64,000 nucleotides of DNA, taken from the NCBI RefSeq assembly GCF_000725625.1, contig NZ_JOHS01000007.1:186001-250000 (forward strand). The letters are read 5' to 3'. This DNA is from Streptomyces sp. NRRL F-6676. Its GTDB lineage: Bacteria; Actinomycetota; Actinomycetes; Streptomycetales; Streptomycetaceae. The position numbers were made by a program, and so were the translations under genes. The notes under the pieces were generated by a model. It saw only the letters and a list, made by a program, of their open reading frames with translations, was not told where the DNA came from and searched no databases. This document shows, piece after piece, positions 1 through 8,612 of the stretch (position 1 is the first letter of the stretch; each line of letters begins with the position of its first letter).

Positions 1-1119
1 CGTCTTGGTGAGGGTGTCCAGCGGTGAGCGGTCCGCCTTGGCCGTCCCGGTCGCGGGCGGCTTGGGCGTGCCGCCGCCGGTGAAGTCGGCCAGGGCGGCC
101 TGTGCCGCCTCGGCCGCCTCCTTGTAGAGGTCGCAGGACTTCGTCATGGCGTCGAGCGCCTCGGCGTACTTGACGACCATGGCCTGGGCGTGGACCAGTT
201 CCTCGTCCCGGGTCAGCAGGTGCCAGCCCTGGCGCAGCCGGGCCAGGGCCCGTTCGGCGTCCTCGGGCAGCGGCCGGGGCAGCGCGGCGAACTCCGTGAG
301 GGTGCGCAGCAGGTCGGTGGGTTCGGAGCCGTCCAGGAAGACGCTGTGCACGGTGAACCGCTCGGCGTCGTACTCGGGGCTTCGCGGCTCCGCGGGCAGG
401 ACGACGGCGCCGCCGCGCGGCATGCGCACGTTCAGCTCGCGCTTCATCTCGAAGTCGGCGATCTGTGCCTGCTCCGGGGTGGCCCGGTGCTCGACGACGC
501 GGTGCCGCAGGCTCGGCGGCAGGAAGACGGAGAGCGGCCGCTGTCCCCGCGCGTCCGGCGTCATGGCCTCGTGCACCACGACGTGGACGAACCAGCTCCC
601 GCGCACGCAGTCCCGCAGCCGGTGGCGCAGCGCGTCGCCGTCCTTGGGCAGGTGGTTGACCGTGCGCAGTCGGACGTCCGGCACGGTGTCGTGGTCCCAG
701 GGGACCTGGTCGCTGTCGGGCCAGAACATGGTGGCGGGCGAGGGCCAGTGCGGGTTCCAGGCGCGCTCGGCCTCGGCGGCCAGCACCCAGGTGACGCCCT
801 CGCCGTCCTTGCGGCGGCTCTCGGGGTCGTACGTGGTGAGCTGCGCGCGGACGGTGACGTCGTCGGCGACGCGCCAGCGGGCCTCGAAGAGGCGGCGGGC
901 CGACGGGCCGGGGTCGGCGGCGGCCTCCCGGGGGTGCAGGACGGTGGAGCGGGCCGCCTCGACGGGGTCGAGGTCGAGGAAGTCGTCGAGCACCCCGGCC
1001 GCCTTGAGGGCGATCAGGTTGCGGCGGACGTCCTGCTCGGGCTCGTGCCCGGGGTGGCGGCCGCGGGCCAGCCACACGGTGGCGGGGACGAGCGTCTCGG
1101 AGCTGTTGTTCTTGGCCAT
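1..1119 (-). CDS. Hypothetical protein, C-terminus beyond the left edge
   Basis: The frame is open from an ATG at 1119 to the window edge (373 codons visible, stop not reached). The protein begins MAKNNSSETLVPATVW, is hydrophilic, has no signal peptide or membrane segment, and ends in the visible part with an Ala/Thr/Pro-rich stretch. I do not recognise a family. Codon use is normal for the genome (GC-rich third positions), which supports a real gene. No clear ribosome binding site precedes the ATG and a 14-bp dyad lies 7 bp upstream, so leaderless translation is possible. It faces away from nothing: the next gene (GntR) runs in the same direction upstream, 91 bp away. Confidence 0.75.
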   Translation of the reverse strand, partial: MAKNNSSETLVPATVWLARGRHPGHEPEQDVRRNLIALKAAGVLDDFLDLDPVEAARSTVLHPREAAADPGPSARRLFEARWRVADDVTVRAQLTTYDPESRRKDGEGVTWVLAAEAERAWNPHWPSPATMFWPDSDQVPWDHDTVPDVRLRTVNHLPKDGDALRHRLRDCVRGSWFVHVVVHEAMTPDARGQRPLSVFLPPSLRHRVVEHRATPEQAQIADFEMKRELNVRMPRGGAVVLPAEPRSPEYDAERFTVHSVFLDGSEPTDLLRTLTEFAALPRPLPEDAERALARLRQGWHLLTRDEELVHAQAMVVKYAEALDAMTKSCDLYKEAAEAAQAALADFTGGGTPKPPATGTAKADRSPLDTLTKT

Positions 1120-1125
1120 GGAACC

Positions 1126-1139
1126 GTTCTGTTCAGAAC
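1126..1139. promoter_or_regulatory. 14-bp dyad just upstream of the truncated gene
   Basis: Perfect inverted repeat GTTCTG-TT-CAGAAC, 7 bp before the ATG of the leftmost gene. The position overlaps where a leaderless promoter would lie, so a repressor site is plausible. Spacing does not match the GAAC-N4-GTTC LexA box (here the outer GTTC/GAAC elements are six bases apart), so no regulator is assigned. Confidence 0.35.
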
Positions 1140-1210
1140 CCGGGGTACTCCTCCAGTATGGTCCCCGCCGAACGAATGCCCACGCGGGACCCGCGCGAAG
1201 GGCCCGCGTT

Positions 1211-2077
1211 TCAGGGCGCCTGCTGGACGTCTCCCCGCGTGGAGGAGGCCACCGTGTCCCCGTGGGCGAAGTCGCCGGGCGGGATACCGGGGTGGTGGCC
1301 CAGACGGTGGCCGGGCGCCGGCCCGGCCGTCGTCGCGGCGGTGGGGCCGAGGGTGAGGCGGGAGACGATGCGGTAGCGGTCGCCGCGGTAGAGCGAGTGG
1401 ACGTACTCCACGGGGCGCCCCCGCACGTCCGACGTGAGCCGTTCGAAGAGCAGCGCGGGGGACAGCTCCGGCACGTCGAGCAGCTCGGCCTCGGCACGGG
1501 TGACGACGGTCGGCTCGATGCCCTGCACGGCTTCGCGGACGTGAACGTCGTGATGCCGGCGCAGGTGCTCGTAGAGGTCGCCGCTCTCCAGTTCCTGCGG
1601 GGTGAGCCCGGGCACGAGATCGGCGCGGATGTGCAGGTGCTCGATGGCCATCGGCTCCCCGTCGACGAGGCGGAGCCGGGCCACGTACACGATTTTCGCC
1701 GCGGGTGAGAGGCGCAGCCGGTGGCCGATGCGGGCGCCCGCCCGGATGGTGGTGAACTCCAGCAGCCGGCTCGTCCAGGCGCCGTCGGCCTGGGGCACGG
1801 TCATCGTCTGTTCCTGGGAGACCAGCTCCTGGGTGATCTTCTCCGGTGCGACGAACATGCCCCGTCCGTGTTCGCGGACGAGAAGCCCGGCGGCGACGAG
1901 TTCGTCGACGGCGGCGCGCAGCGTGGGCCGGGACACCCCGAGGCGGGCGCACAGGGTGCGCTCGGAGGGGATCGGGTCGCCGGGGCGCTGGGACTCGATC
2001 AGCTCCAGGATGTGGTCGCGCACCAGCTCGCGCTTGAGCACCGGTCCCGGCGCATCGTTGTCCGCGTCGGCGTTCAC
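1211..2077 (-). CDS. GntR/HutC-family repressor, DasR-like
   Basis: 288 aa from a GTG at 2077, preceded by GGGGGAG at good spacing; longer in-frame starts up to 2200 would translate a repeat-rich leader and are less likely. The N-terminal winged helix (about residues 12-80) contains PSERTLCARLGVSRPTLRAA, the helix-turn-helix of GntR proteins. The rest is a UTRA effector domain ending in VEYVHSLYRGDRYRIVSRL, the same C-terminal pattern as DasR, the GlcNAc-6-phosphate/GlcN-6-phosphate responsive regulator. It is divergent from a DasA-like transporter and a GH20 enzyme, so it most likely represses that operon by the operator at 2269-2296 and releases it when an amino-sugar or oligosaccharide-derived phosphate is present. 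It is a paralogue of DasR rather than DasR itself: the N-terminus differs clearly. Confidence 0.9.
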   Translation of the reverse strand: MNADADNDAPGPVLKRELVRDHILELIESQRPGDPIPSERTLCARLGVSRPTLRAAVDELVAAGLLVREHGRGMFVAPEKITQELVSQEQTMTVPQADGAWTSRLLEFTTIRAGARIGHRLRLSPAAKIVYVARLRLVDGEPMAIEHLHIRADLVPGLTPQELESGDLYEHLRRHHDVHVREAVQGIEPTVVTRAEAELLDVPELSPALLFERLTSDVRGRPVEYVHSLYRGDRYRIVSRLTLGPTAATTAGPAPGHRLGHHPGIPPGDFAHGDTVASSTRGDVQQAP

Positions 2078-2092
2078 GTCACTCCCCCGTTC

Positions 2093-2156
2093 CGTACGAC
2101 GTCCGTACGCCGTCCGTACGTCGTCCCCGCACGACGTACGCACGACGTCCGTACGA
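2093..2156. repeat. CGTACG-rich repeat in the leader of the GntR gene
   Basis: Five copies of the palindromic hexamer CGTACG lie within 65 bp just upstream of the GntR start. A perfect hairpin is included: CGTACGTCGT (2115-2124), loop CCCCGC, ACGACGTACG (2131-2140). On the GntR transcript this would be a structured leader; on DNA it could be a multimer protein site. Function unknown. Confidence 0.6.
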
Positions 2157-2175
2157 CCAGTTGCCTGACCAGTTG
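2155..2175. promoter_or_regulatory. Two direct GACCAGTTG half-sites
   Basis: GACCAGTTG at 2155-2163 and 2167-2175, 12 bp apart. They repeat one arm of the perfect operator at 2269-2296, on the GntR side of the divergent promoter region, so they could be autoregulatory half-sites. Confidence 0.5.
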
Positions 2176-2268
2176 ACCACGGGCCGCCCGAGATCCACAA
2201 CTATTCGCTGTTCGTCGAGGGTTGACGGCCGCATTGGTCTATGCCACCTTTCTCCACCAGCAGAGGTC

Positions 2269-2296
2269 ATCTGACCAGTTCGCCAACTGGTCAGAT
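2269..2296. promoter_or_regulatory. Perfect GntR-type operator for the das-like transporter operon
   Basis: Inverted repeat with 12-bp arms ATCTGACCAGTT and AACTGGTCAGAT around a 4-bp centre CGCC, 33 bp before the GTG of the binding-protein gene. ACTGGTC/GACCAGT arms match the half-site of the DasR-responsive element (consensus ACTGGTCTAGACCACT), but the inserted centre differs from a true dre. Assigned by position and resemblance to the adjacent DasR-like repressor. Confidence 0.75.
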
Positions 2297-2328
2297 ACGA
2301 CTCCAGGCGCGACTCCCAGAGGTGACCC

Positions 2329-3594
2329 GTGAAGCACCGCTTGCTCGCCGGCCTGTCGCTCGTCGCGGCCGTCGGAATCAGTGCCTGTAGCTCGTCCGGC
2401 TCCGACGGGGGTTCCGGGGACGGCGGGCGGACCACCATCGACGTGTGGCTGATGCGCGACAGCGTGTCCGCCGCGTTCCAGAAGGAGTTCGAGAAGGGCT
2501 TCGAGAAGGCCCATCCCGACATCGACGTCCGGGTGCAGATCCAGGAGTGGGACGGCATCGGGGAGAAGGTCACCGCCGCGCTGGCCAGCAACGACGCCCC
2601 CGACGTCATCGAGACCGGCAACACCCAGGTGGCCCAGTTCGCGGCGAGCGGCGGTCTGCTGGACCTCAGCGACAAGGTCTCCGACCTCGGCGGCGCCTCC
2701 TGGCTCAAGGGCCTCGCCGAACCCGGCGCCTACGAGGGCAAGCAGTACGGCATCCCCTACTACGCGGCCAACCGCGTCGTCATCTACCGCAAGGACCTGT
2801 TCGCGAAGGCCGGCGTCGACGCCTCGAAGATCAGGACGCGCGCGCAGTGGATCGACGCGACGAAGAAGCTGGACAAGGGCGGCCGGCAGGGCATCTACCT
2901 GCCCGGACAGAACTGGTACACCCTCTCCGGCTTCGTCTGGGACGAGGGCGGCGACCTCGCCACCGAGTCCGGCGGCAGCTGGCACGGCACCCTGGACACG
3001 CCGGAGGCGCTGCGCGCGATGGCCTTCTACGAGAAGCTCCAGGCGCTCGGCAAGGGCCCCAAGGACTCCGACGAGGCGAACCCGCCGCAGGCCGAGGTGA
3101 TGGCCAAGGAGCAGGTCGCCCAGATCATCAGCACCCCGGGCGGCGCCAACGTCGTCACCCAGAACGCTCCCGCCCTCAAGGGCAAGCTGGGCTTCTTCCC
3201 CATTCCGGGGAAGACGGCCGACACCCCGGGCGCGGTCTTCACCGGCGGCTCCGACCTGGTGATCCCGGTGGTCTCGCAGCACCACGACGCCGCCTACACG
3301 TTCGTCAAGGAACTCACCGGCGACGCCTGGCAGAAGAAGCTCGCGGCCGCGATGAGCTATGTGCCGAACAAGACGACGCTGACCGCGGCGGTCGCCGGTG
3401 ACCCGGGTGCCTCCGCGATGGCCGTCGGCGCGGCCCAGGGGCACGCCACGCCCAACACACCGGGCTGGGCCGCCGTCGAGGCCAAGAACCCGATCAAGGA
3501 CTACATGACGGCGGTCCTCACCGGAGGGGACCCCGCCCGCGAGGCGAAGAAGGCGTCCGACGCCGTCACCCGGGCCATGAAGTCCGGCACCTGA
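2329..3594 (+). CDS. Sugar ABC transporter lipoprotein, DasA-like
   Basis: 421 aa from GTG 2329, with AGAGGTGA just upstream. A lipoprotein signal ends at the lipobox ISAC (Cys20), so the protein is tethered outside the membrane. The mature part has the layout of family-1 extracellular solute-binding proteins and shares with DasA stretches such as IYLPGQNWY, VPNKTTL and the GGSDL motif. DasA binds N,N'-diacetylchitobiose; this paralogue probably binds a related amino-sugar or beta-linked oligosaccharide, in line with the GH20 enzyme downstream. First gene of a five-gene operon. No ATPase gene is present, as is usual in Streptomyces where the shared ATPase MsiK energises such importers. Confidence 0.9.
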   Translation: MKHRLLAGLSLVAAVGISACSSSGSDGGSGDGGRTTIDVWLMRDSVSAAFQKEFEKGFEKAHPDIDVRVQIQEWDGIGEKVTAALASNDAPDVIETGNTQVAQFAASGGLLDLSDKVSDLGGASWLKGLAEPGAYEGKQYGIPYYAANRVVIYRKDLFAKAGVDASKIRTRAQWIDATKKLDKGGRQGIYLPGQNWYTLSGFVWDEGGDLATESGGSWHGTLDTPEALRAMAFYEKLQALGKGPKDSDEANPPQAEVMAKEQVAQIISTPGGANVVTQNAPALKGKLGFFPIPGKTADTPGAVFTGGSDLVIPVVSQHHDAAYTFVKELTGDAWQKKLAAAMSYVPNKTTLTAAVAGDPGASAMAVGAAQGHATPNTPGWAAVEAKNPIKDYMTAVLTGGDPAREAKKASDAVTRAMKSGT

Positions 3595-3654
3595 GCCGCC
3601 CGCCCACGACCCCCGGCCGCCGACCGCCGGCCGCCCGGTGAAAGGAGTGCGCTC

Positions 3655-4623
3655 ATGTCGGTCGTCCGTGAGCGGACCGTGCGCCACCGCCCCCTCGTGC
3701 CGCCGCCCCGCCCGCCGGGCCCCGCCCGCCGCACCACCATGGCCGGCGTCTGGCCGTATCTGCTGATCGCGCCCGCCGTCCTCGGCATGCTGTACCTGCT
3801 CGTCTATCCGCTGGCCCGCGCGGTGCTGATCTCCTTCCAGGACTTCGGCCTCCGTCAGCTCATCCTCGGCGACGCGCACTTCGTCGGGCTCGCCAACTAC
3901 CGCACCCTGCTGACCGATCCGCGGTTCTGGACGGTCGTGCGCCGGACGTTCCTGTTCATGGCGGTCAACGTCGTCCTCATCATGGTGCTGTCCACGCTGG
4001 TGGCGCTGATGATCGAGCGCCTGGGCCGCCGCTGGCGCACGGCGGTGCTCAGCGCGCTGGTGCTGGCCTGGGCGATGCCCGTGGTCGCGGCGACGACGGT
4101 GTTCCAGTGGCTGTTCCACTCACGGTTCGGCATCGTCAACCATGCCCTGACCGGGCTCGGGTTCACCTCGTTCAAGGACTATCCGTGGCTCGCCCACGGC
4201 CCCGCGGCGTTCGCGATCCTGGTGGCGCTCGTGGTGTGGCAGTCGGTGCCGTTCGCGGCGATCACCCTGTACTCGGCGCTCACCACCGTGCCCTCGGACC
4301 TGTACGAGGCGGCGCGGCTGGACGGCGCCTCCGGTGCCCGTATCTTCCGCTCGGTGACCCTGCCGATCGTGCGGCCCCTGTTCATGCTGGTGCTCTCGCT
4401 CGAAGTCATCTGGACGTTCAAGGCGTTCGCGCAGATCTGGGTGATGACCCGGGGCGGCCCCGGCGACGCCACCACGATCCTGCCGGTGTACGCCGTGCAG
4501 ACGGCGCTCAGCCAGCAGCGCTACGACCTCGGCTCGGCGGCGTCCATGCTCACGGTGCTGCTGATGTCGGGCGTGCTGGTCCTCTACTTCCGGCAGATGT
4601 TCCGTCAGGAGGCCGAACTGTGA
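3655..4623 (+). CDS. Sugar ABC transporter permease (DasB type)
   Basis: 322 aa from ATG 3655 with AAAGGAG 11 bp upstream. After a basic, Pro-rich cytoplasmic tail come about six membrane segments (the first WPYLLIAPAVLGMLYLLVYP). The EAA loop that docks the ATPase is YEAARLDGASGARIFRSVTL. It is a MalF-type subunit of a carbohydrate importer. Located 60 bp after the binding protein and overlapping the next permease by four bases (GTGA), so the two permeases are made in step as a heterodimer. Confidence 0.92.
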   Translation: MSVVRERTVRHRPLVPPPRPPGPARRTTMAGVWPYLLIAPAVLGMLYLLVYPLARAVLISFQDFGLRQLILGDAHFVGLANYRTLLTDPRFWTVVRRTFLFMAVNVVLIMVLSTLVALMIERLGRRWRTAVLSALVLAWAMPVVAATTVFQWLFHSRFGIVNHALTGLGFTSFKDYPWLAHGPAAFAILVALVVWQSVPFAAITLYSALTTVPSDLYEAARLDGASGARIFRSVTLPIVRPLFMLVLSLEVIWTFKAFAQIWVMTRGGPGDATTILPVYAVQTALSQQRYDLGSAASMLTVLLMSGVLVLYFRQMFRQEAEL

Positions 4624-5456
4624 GCAACCAGCGGGCACTTCGCCGTCTGCCGCTGCACGTGGCCGCGACCGTGACGGTGGTGGTGTGCCTCTTCCCGGTC
4701 TACTGGATGATCACCACCGCGTTCACCCCCAACCGTGACATCCAGTCCGCCCACCCCCGGCTGGTCCCCCGCACCTGGACGCTGGACCACTTCCGGCGGG
4801 CGGTCGACGCGGACGGCTTCGGCCTGTTCTGGCGCAACAGTCTGCTGGTGACGCTGGGCACGGTGCTGCTCGCGCTGCTCGTGGCACTCGGCGCCTCCTT
4901 CGCCGTGGCACGGATGCGCTGGCGGGGCCGGCGGCAGTTCATGCTGGCGGTGTTCGTCGCCCAGATGGCGCCGTGGGAGTCACTCATCATCCCCGTGTAC
5001 ATCATCGCGCGGGACACCGACATGCTCGACCGGCTGCCCACCCTGACGCTGGTCTACTTCATGATGACCCTGCCGTTCACCATCGTCGTCCTGCGCGGCT
5101 TCCTGTCCACGATCCCGCCCGAGCTGGAGGAGTCCGCCCAACTCGACGGCTGCACACGGCTGTCGGCGTTCCGGCACGTGGCCCTCCCGCTGCTCGCGCC
5201 CGGGCTGATGGCCACCTCCCTGTTCGGCTACATCACGGCGTGGAACGAGTTCGCCTACGCCAACTTCCTGATCATCAAGCAGCAGGACCACCGCACGCTC
5301 CCGGTGTGGCTGTCCTCGTTCCACAACGTCTTCGGCACCGACTGGGGCGCCACCATGGCCGCCTCCACCCTGTTCTCGCTGCCCGCCCTGGTGGTGTTCC
5401 TGCTGCTGCAACGGCATGTCACGTCCGGCTTCGCGGCCGGCGCGGTCAAGGGCTGA
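4620..5456 (+). CDS. Sugar ABC transporter permease (DasC type)
   Basis: 278 aa, GTG at 4620 overlapping the TGA of the preceding permease. Six predicted membrane segments and the EAA motif EESAQLDGCTRLSAFRHVAL identify the MalG-type subunit. With the upstream gene it forms the channel of the das-like importer; the ATPase must come from elsewhere (MsiK is the known partner for this class in streptomycetes). Forty-eight bases separate it from the hexosaminidase, which has its own strong ribosome binding site. Confidence 0.92.
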   Translation: MSNQRALRRLPLHVAATVTVVVCLFPVYWMITTAFTPNRDIQSAHPRLVPRTWTLDHFRRAVDADGFGLFWRNSLLVTLGTVLLALLVALGASFAVARMRWRGRRQFMLAVFVAQMAPWESLIIPVYIIARDTDMLDRLPTLTLVYFMMTLPFTIVVLRGFLSTIPPELEESAQLDGCTRLSAFRHVALPLLAPGLMATSLFGYITAWNEFAYANFLIIKQQDHRTLPVWLSSFHNVFGTDWGATMAASTLFSLPALVVFLLLQRHVTSGFAAGAVKG

Positions 5457-5504
5457 TCCGCCGCCACACCCCGCCCCCACTTTCGTCCCCTCCGGAGGAC
5501 AGCA

Positions 5505-7070
5505 GTGCCCGCATCCCGACGCGTACTGATCCCCCAGCCCACCCAACTCGCCCACCGGCCCGGCTTCTTCACCCTGCGCCGGGACACGTCGCTGCGGATC
5601 TCGCCGGGCGCCGAGCCCGCCGCCGCGCTGCTGCGCACCCTCGTCGGCCCGCCCACCGGTCTCACCTTCCCGCCCTCCCCCGACGGCCCCTTCGTCCTGG
5701 CGCTCGACCCGCAGCTCACGGGGCTCGGCGCGGAAGGGTACGGCCTCACCGTCGCTCCCGACGCCGTACTTCTGCGGGCCGGCCAGGTCACCGGGCTGCT
5801 GCGCGGCATCCAGACGCTGCGCCAGCTGCTTCCGGTGGAGGCCCTGTCCGGGCGCCCCTCGCCGGGTGCCGCCCGGCGGCTGCCCTGCGTGGAGATCACC
5901 GACGTGCCCCGGCACCCCTGGCGCGGGTTCATGCTCGACGTGGCCCGGCACTTCCAGCCGGTGTCACTGCTGCGCCGGTACGTCGACCTGCTCGCCCTGC
6001 ACAAACTCAACGTGCTCCAGCTGCATCTCACCGACGACCAGGGCTGGCGGATGCCGGTGGCGGCGTACCCCCGGCTCACCGAGGTGGGCGGGCGGCGCGC
6101 CGAGTCGATGGTGGGGCCCGCCGGGTCCACGGTCTTCGACGGGGTGCCGCACGAAGGCGCGTACACCCGCGAGGAGCTGACCGGCCTCGTCGCCCACGCC
6201 GCCGCGCGCGGGGTCACCGTCGTACCGGAGATCGAGATGCCGGGGCACTCCCGGGCCGCGATCGCCGCCCTGCCCGAGCTGGGCGCGGTGCCGGGCCGGC
6301 GGGTGGACGTGTGGACGGAGTGGGGAGTGTGCGACACCGTCCTCGGCGTCCACGAGCCGGTGTTCGACTTCGCCCGCACCGTCCTCGACGAGGTCCTCGA
6401 CATCTTTCCCTCCCCCTACGTCCACCTCGGCGGCGACGAGTGCCCGACGACCGAGTGGGCGGCGAGCCCGGTGGCCAGGGCGCGGGCCGCGGCCGAGGGA
6501 CTGGCGGACACGGAGGCGCTGCACGGCTGGTTCCTGCGCCGCGTCGGCACGCATCTGCTGGAGCGGGGCCGCACCCCGATCGCCTGGGCGGAGACCGGCG
6601 AGGGGCTGCCCCCGGAGTTCACGGTGATGACCTGGCGCGAACCCGAGCACACCCGCATCGCCCTCAAACGCGGGCACGCGGTGATCAGCGCCCAGCACCG
6701 TGCCGCCTACCTGGACTACGCCCAGACCGGCTCCTCCGCCGAACCGCCGGCGCAGCCCGGCGCCGTCGTCGACCTGCGCGCGGTCCACGAGCACGCGGTG
6801 CCGGAGAGCACCGGCACGACCGGCGAACTCATCGGCGTGCAGGCCGCGTTGTGGACGGAGTTCGTGTCCGCCCCGGAACACCTCGACCACCTCGCCTTCC
6901 CCCGCCTGTGCGCGTTCGCCGACCGGGCCTGGTACGGCGCCGCGTCCTGGCCCCACTTCCACCACCGCCTCACGGCGCACGCCCCGCGGCTCGCCGCGCT
7001 CGGTGTGCGCCACGGGCCGCTCCATCCCTCTCTCCCCGACCCCCACAGTTCCGGAAAGGAACAGTCATGA
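5505..7070 (+). CDS. GH20 beta-N-acetylhexosaminidase, cytoplasmic
   Basis: 521 aa from GTG 5505, eight bases after GGAGGA. A GH20b-like N-terminal domain (about 1-125) precedes the GH20 barrel, which begins around PRHPWRGFMLDVARHF. The catalytic Asp-Glu pair is in HLGGDECPT (about residue 312), the acid/base and oxazoline-stabilising residues of substrate-assisted catalysis. There is no signal peptide, so it should act inside the cell on oligosaccharides brought in by the preceding transporter, as DasD does next to dasABC. Removal of terminal GlcNAc or GalNAc is expected. The stop codon overlaps the ATG of the GH16 gene. Confidence 0.9.
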   Translation: MPASRRVLIPQPTQLAHRPGFFTLRRDTSLRISPGAEPAAALLRTLVGPPTGLTFPPSPDGPFVLALDPQLTGLGAEGYGLTVAPDAVLLRAGQVTGLLRGIQTLRQLLPVEALSGRPSPGAARRLPCVEITDVPRHPWRGFMLDVARHFQPVSLLRRYVDLLALHKLNVLQLHLTDDQGWRMPVAAYPRLTEVGGRRAESMVGPAGSTVFDGVPHEGAYTREELTGLVAHAAARGVTVVPEIEMPGHSRAAIAALPELGAVPGRRVDVWTEWGVCDTVLGVHEPVFDFARTVLDEVLDIFPSPYVHLGGDECPTTEWAASPVARARAAAEGLADTEALHGWFLRRVGTHLLERGRTPIAWAETGEGLPPEFTVMTWREPEHTRIALKRGHAVISAQHRAAYLDYAQTGSSAEPPAQPGAVVDLRAVHEHAVPESTGTTGELIGVQAALWTEFVSAPEHLDHLAFPRLCAFADRAWYGAASWPHFHHRLTAHAPRLAALGVRHGPLHPSLPDPHSSGKEQS

Positions 7071-8500
7071 GAAGGACGACCCCCGGCAGATCCCTCACCT
7101 GTGCCGTCGCCGCCGTGCTCGGCGCCGTGGGCCTCGTCGCGCTCCCCCCGAGCGCCGGCGCGGCCACCAGCGGGGTGAGCGTGCAGTACCACACCGGCTC
7201 CACGGGTTCCGACCAGGCGGAGCCGTGGCTGAAGGTGCGCAACACCGGGGACGCGGCGGTGTCCCTGAGCGCGGTCAAGGTGCGCTACTACTTCAAGGCC
7301 GACTCGGCGTCGGCGGGTTACCGCTTCGCGTGCTCGTGGGCGGTCAAGGGCTGCGGCAACGTCACCGGCACGTTCGGCACGCTCGCCCATCCCACCGCCG
7401 ACGCCGACCGGTATCTGGAGATCGGCTTCACCTCCGGCGCGGGCACGCTCGCCCCGGGCGCCGACTCCGGCGATCTGCAACTGCGGTTCTACCGTTCCGA
7501 CTGGCAGCCGCTCAACCAGAGCGACGACTACTCCTTCGGCGCGGGCCAGACGTCGTACGCGAACTGGTCGAAGGTCACCGCCCAGGTCGGCGGCGCGACG
7601 GTGTGGGGGACGGCGCCCGAGGGCAACGACCCCGGTGACCCGGGCGATCCTGGCGACCCCGGTGACCCGGGAAACCCGGGGAACCCCTCCGCGGGGACGG
7701 CGCTGTTCGACGACTTCAACTACTCGGCGTACAACGACCCGAAGATCTCGGCCAACGGCTGGAGCGTGCGCTCCAACTCCGGCGGCCCCGGCATCCCGGG
7801 GGCGACGTGGGCCCCGGAGAACGTCACGTTCTCCTCCTCGGGCGGCAACTCCGTGATGAACCTGGAGACGTCCACGGCGGGTTCGGGCGGGAACACCGAG
7901 CAGACCGAGGTCCTCACCAAGGCGCTGAAGTTCAAGAACGGTACGTACGCGGCGCGGGTGCGCTTCAGCGACGCCCCGAAGAGCGGGCCGGACGGGGACC
8001 ACCTCGTCCAGACGTTCTTCACCATCAACGACCTCAAGGCGCCCATGGCCGACGACTACTCGGAGTACGACTTCGAGTACCTGCCCAACGGCGGCTGGGG
8101 CGAGTCGTCGAACATCCTGTACACGACGTCCTGGGAGACCTACAACCCGGACCCGTGGCAGGCGGTGAACCAGCACACGGAGGGCCGGCAGAGCTACGAC
8201 GGCTGGCACGACCTTGTGCTCACCATCGACAACAGCGTCATCCGGTACTACATCGACGGGCAGCTGTTCGGCACGCATGACGCGCAGTACCTGCCCGAGC
8301 GGCCCATGTCGATCAACTTCAACCAGTGGCTGATCGACTTCGGCGGGCAGTCGAGCACGAGTGCGCGGGCGTACGACGAGAAGATCGACTACGTCCTGCA
8401 TGTGAAGGACCAGGTGCTGACGCCGGCGCAGGTGGCGGCGAAGGTCGCCGCGTACCGGGCGGCGGGGACGGCGTTCGAGGACACGGTGCCGGGGGCGTGA
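7067..8500 (+). CDS. Secreted CBM3-GH16 beta-glucanase-like enzyme
   Basis: 477 aa, ATG overlapping the previous TGA (ATGA), with GGAAAGGA upstream. A Sec signal peptide ends near AGAA (about residue 33). Residues about 35-175 look like a CBM3 carbohydrate-binding domain (WLKVRNTGDAAVSLSAVKVR; FYRSDWQPLNQSDDY). A linker of DPG/NPG repeats follows (about 185-205), then a GH16 fold whose active-site ExDxE is EYDFE within SEYDFEYLPNG. GH16 enzymes hydrolyse beta-1,3/1,4-glucans, agar or related polymers. The tight coupling to an intracellular hexosaminidase suggests the enzyme supplies oligosaccharides to the importer, so the polymer may contain N-acetylhexosamine; the substrate is not provable from sequence. 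Confidence 0.9.
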   Translation: MRRTTPGRSLTCAVAAVLGAVGLVALPPSAGAATSGVSVQYHTGSTGSDQAEPWLKVRNTGDAAVSLSAVKVRYYFKADSASAGYRFACSWAVKGCGNVTGTFGTLAHPTADADRYLEIGFTSGAGTLAPGADSGDLQLRFYRSDWQPLNQSDDYSFGAGQTSYANWSKVTAQVGGATVWGTAPEGNDPGDPGDPGDPGDPGNPGNPSAGTALFDDFNYSAYNDPKISANGWSVRSNSGGPGIPGATWAPENVTFSSSGGNSVMNLETSTAGSGGNTEQTEVLTKALKFKNGTYAARVRFSDAPKSGPDGDHLVQTFFTINDLKAPMADDYSEYDFEYLPNGGWGESSNILYTTSWETYNPDPWQAVNQHTEGRQSYDGWHDLVLTIDNSVIRYYIDGQLFGTHDAQYLPERPMSINFNQWLIDFGGQSSTSARAYDEKIDYVLHVKDQVLTPAQVAAKVAAYRAAGTAFEDTVPGA

Positions 8501-8512
8501 CCGGCGGGTGAC

Positions 8513-8549
8513 GCCGGGACCCGCGCACGCGGTGTGCGCGGGCCCCGGC
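8513..8549. terminator. Bidirectional terminator between GH16 and ROK kinase genes
   Basis: Hairpin with 16-bp arms (8513-8528 and 8534-8549, one mismatch) around a 5-base loop, lying between two convergent genes. A second stem GCGCCCT-ctac-AGGGCGC follows at 8575-8592. GC-rich stems without a U-tract are typical of Streptomyces terminators. Confidence 0.75.
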
Positions 8550-8612
8550 GGCGGAGCCGTGTGGCCACGGCCCCGCGCCCTCTACAGGGCGCGCCCCGCC
8601 GCCGCGAGGCCA

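Noticed and set aside
1126..1139. LexA (SOS) box
   Set aside because: The GTTC/GAAC elements are spaced by six bases, not the four of GAAC-N4-GTTC, and the orientation differs.
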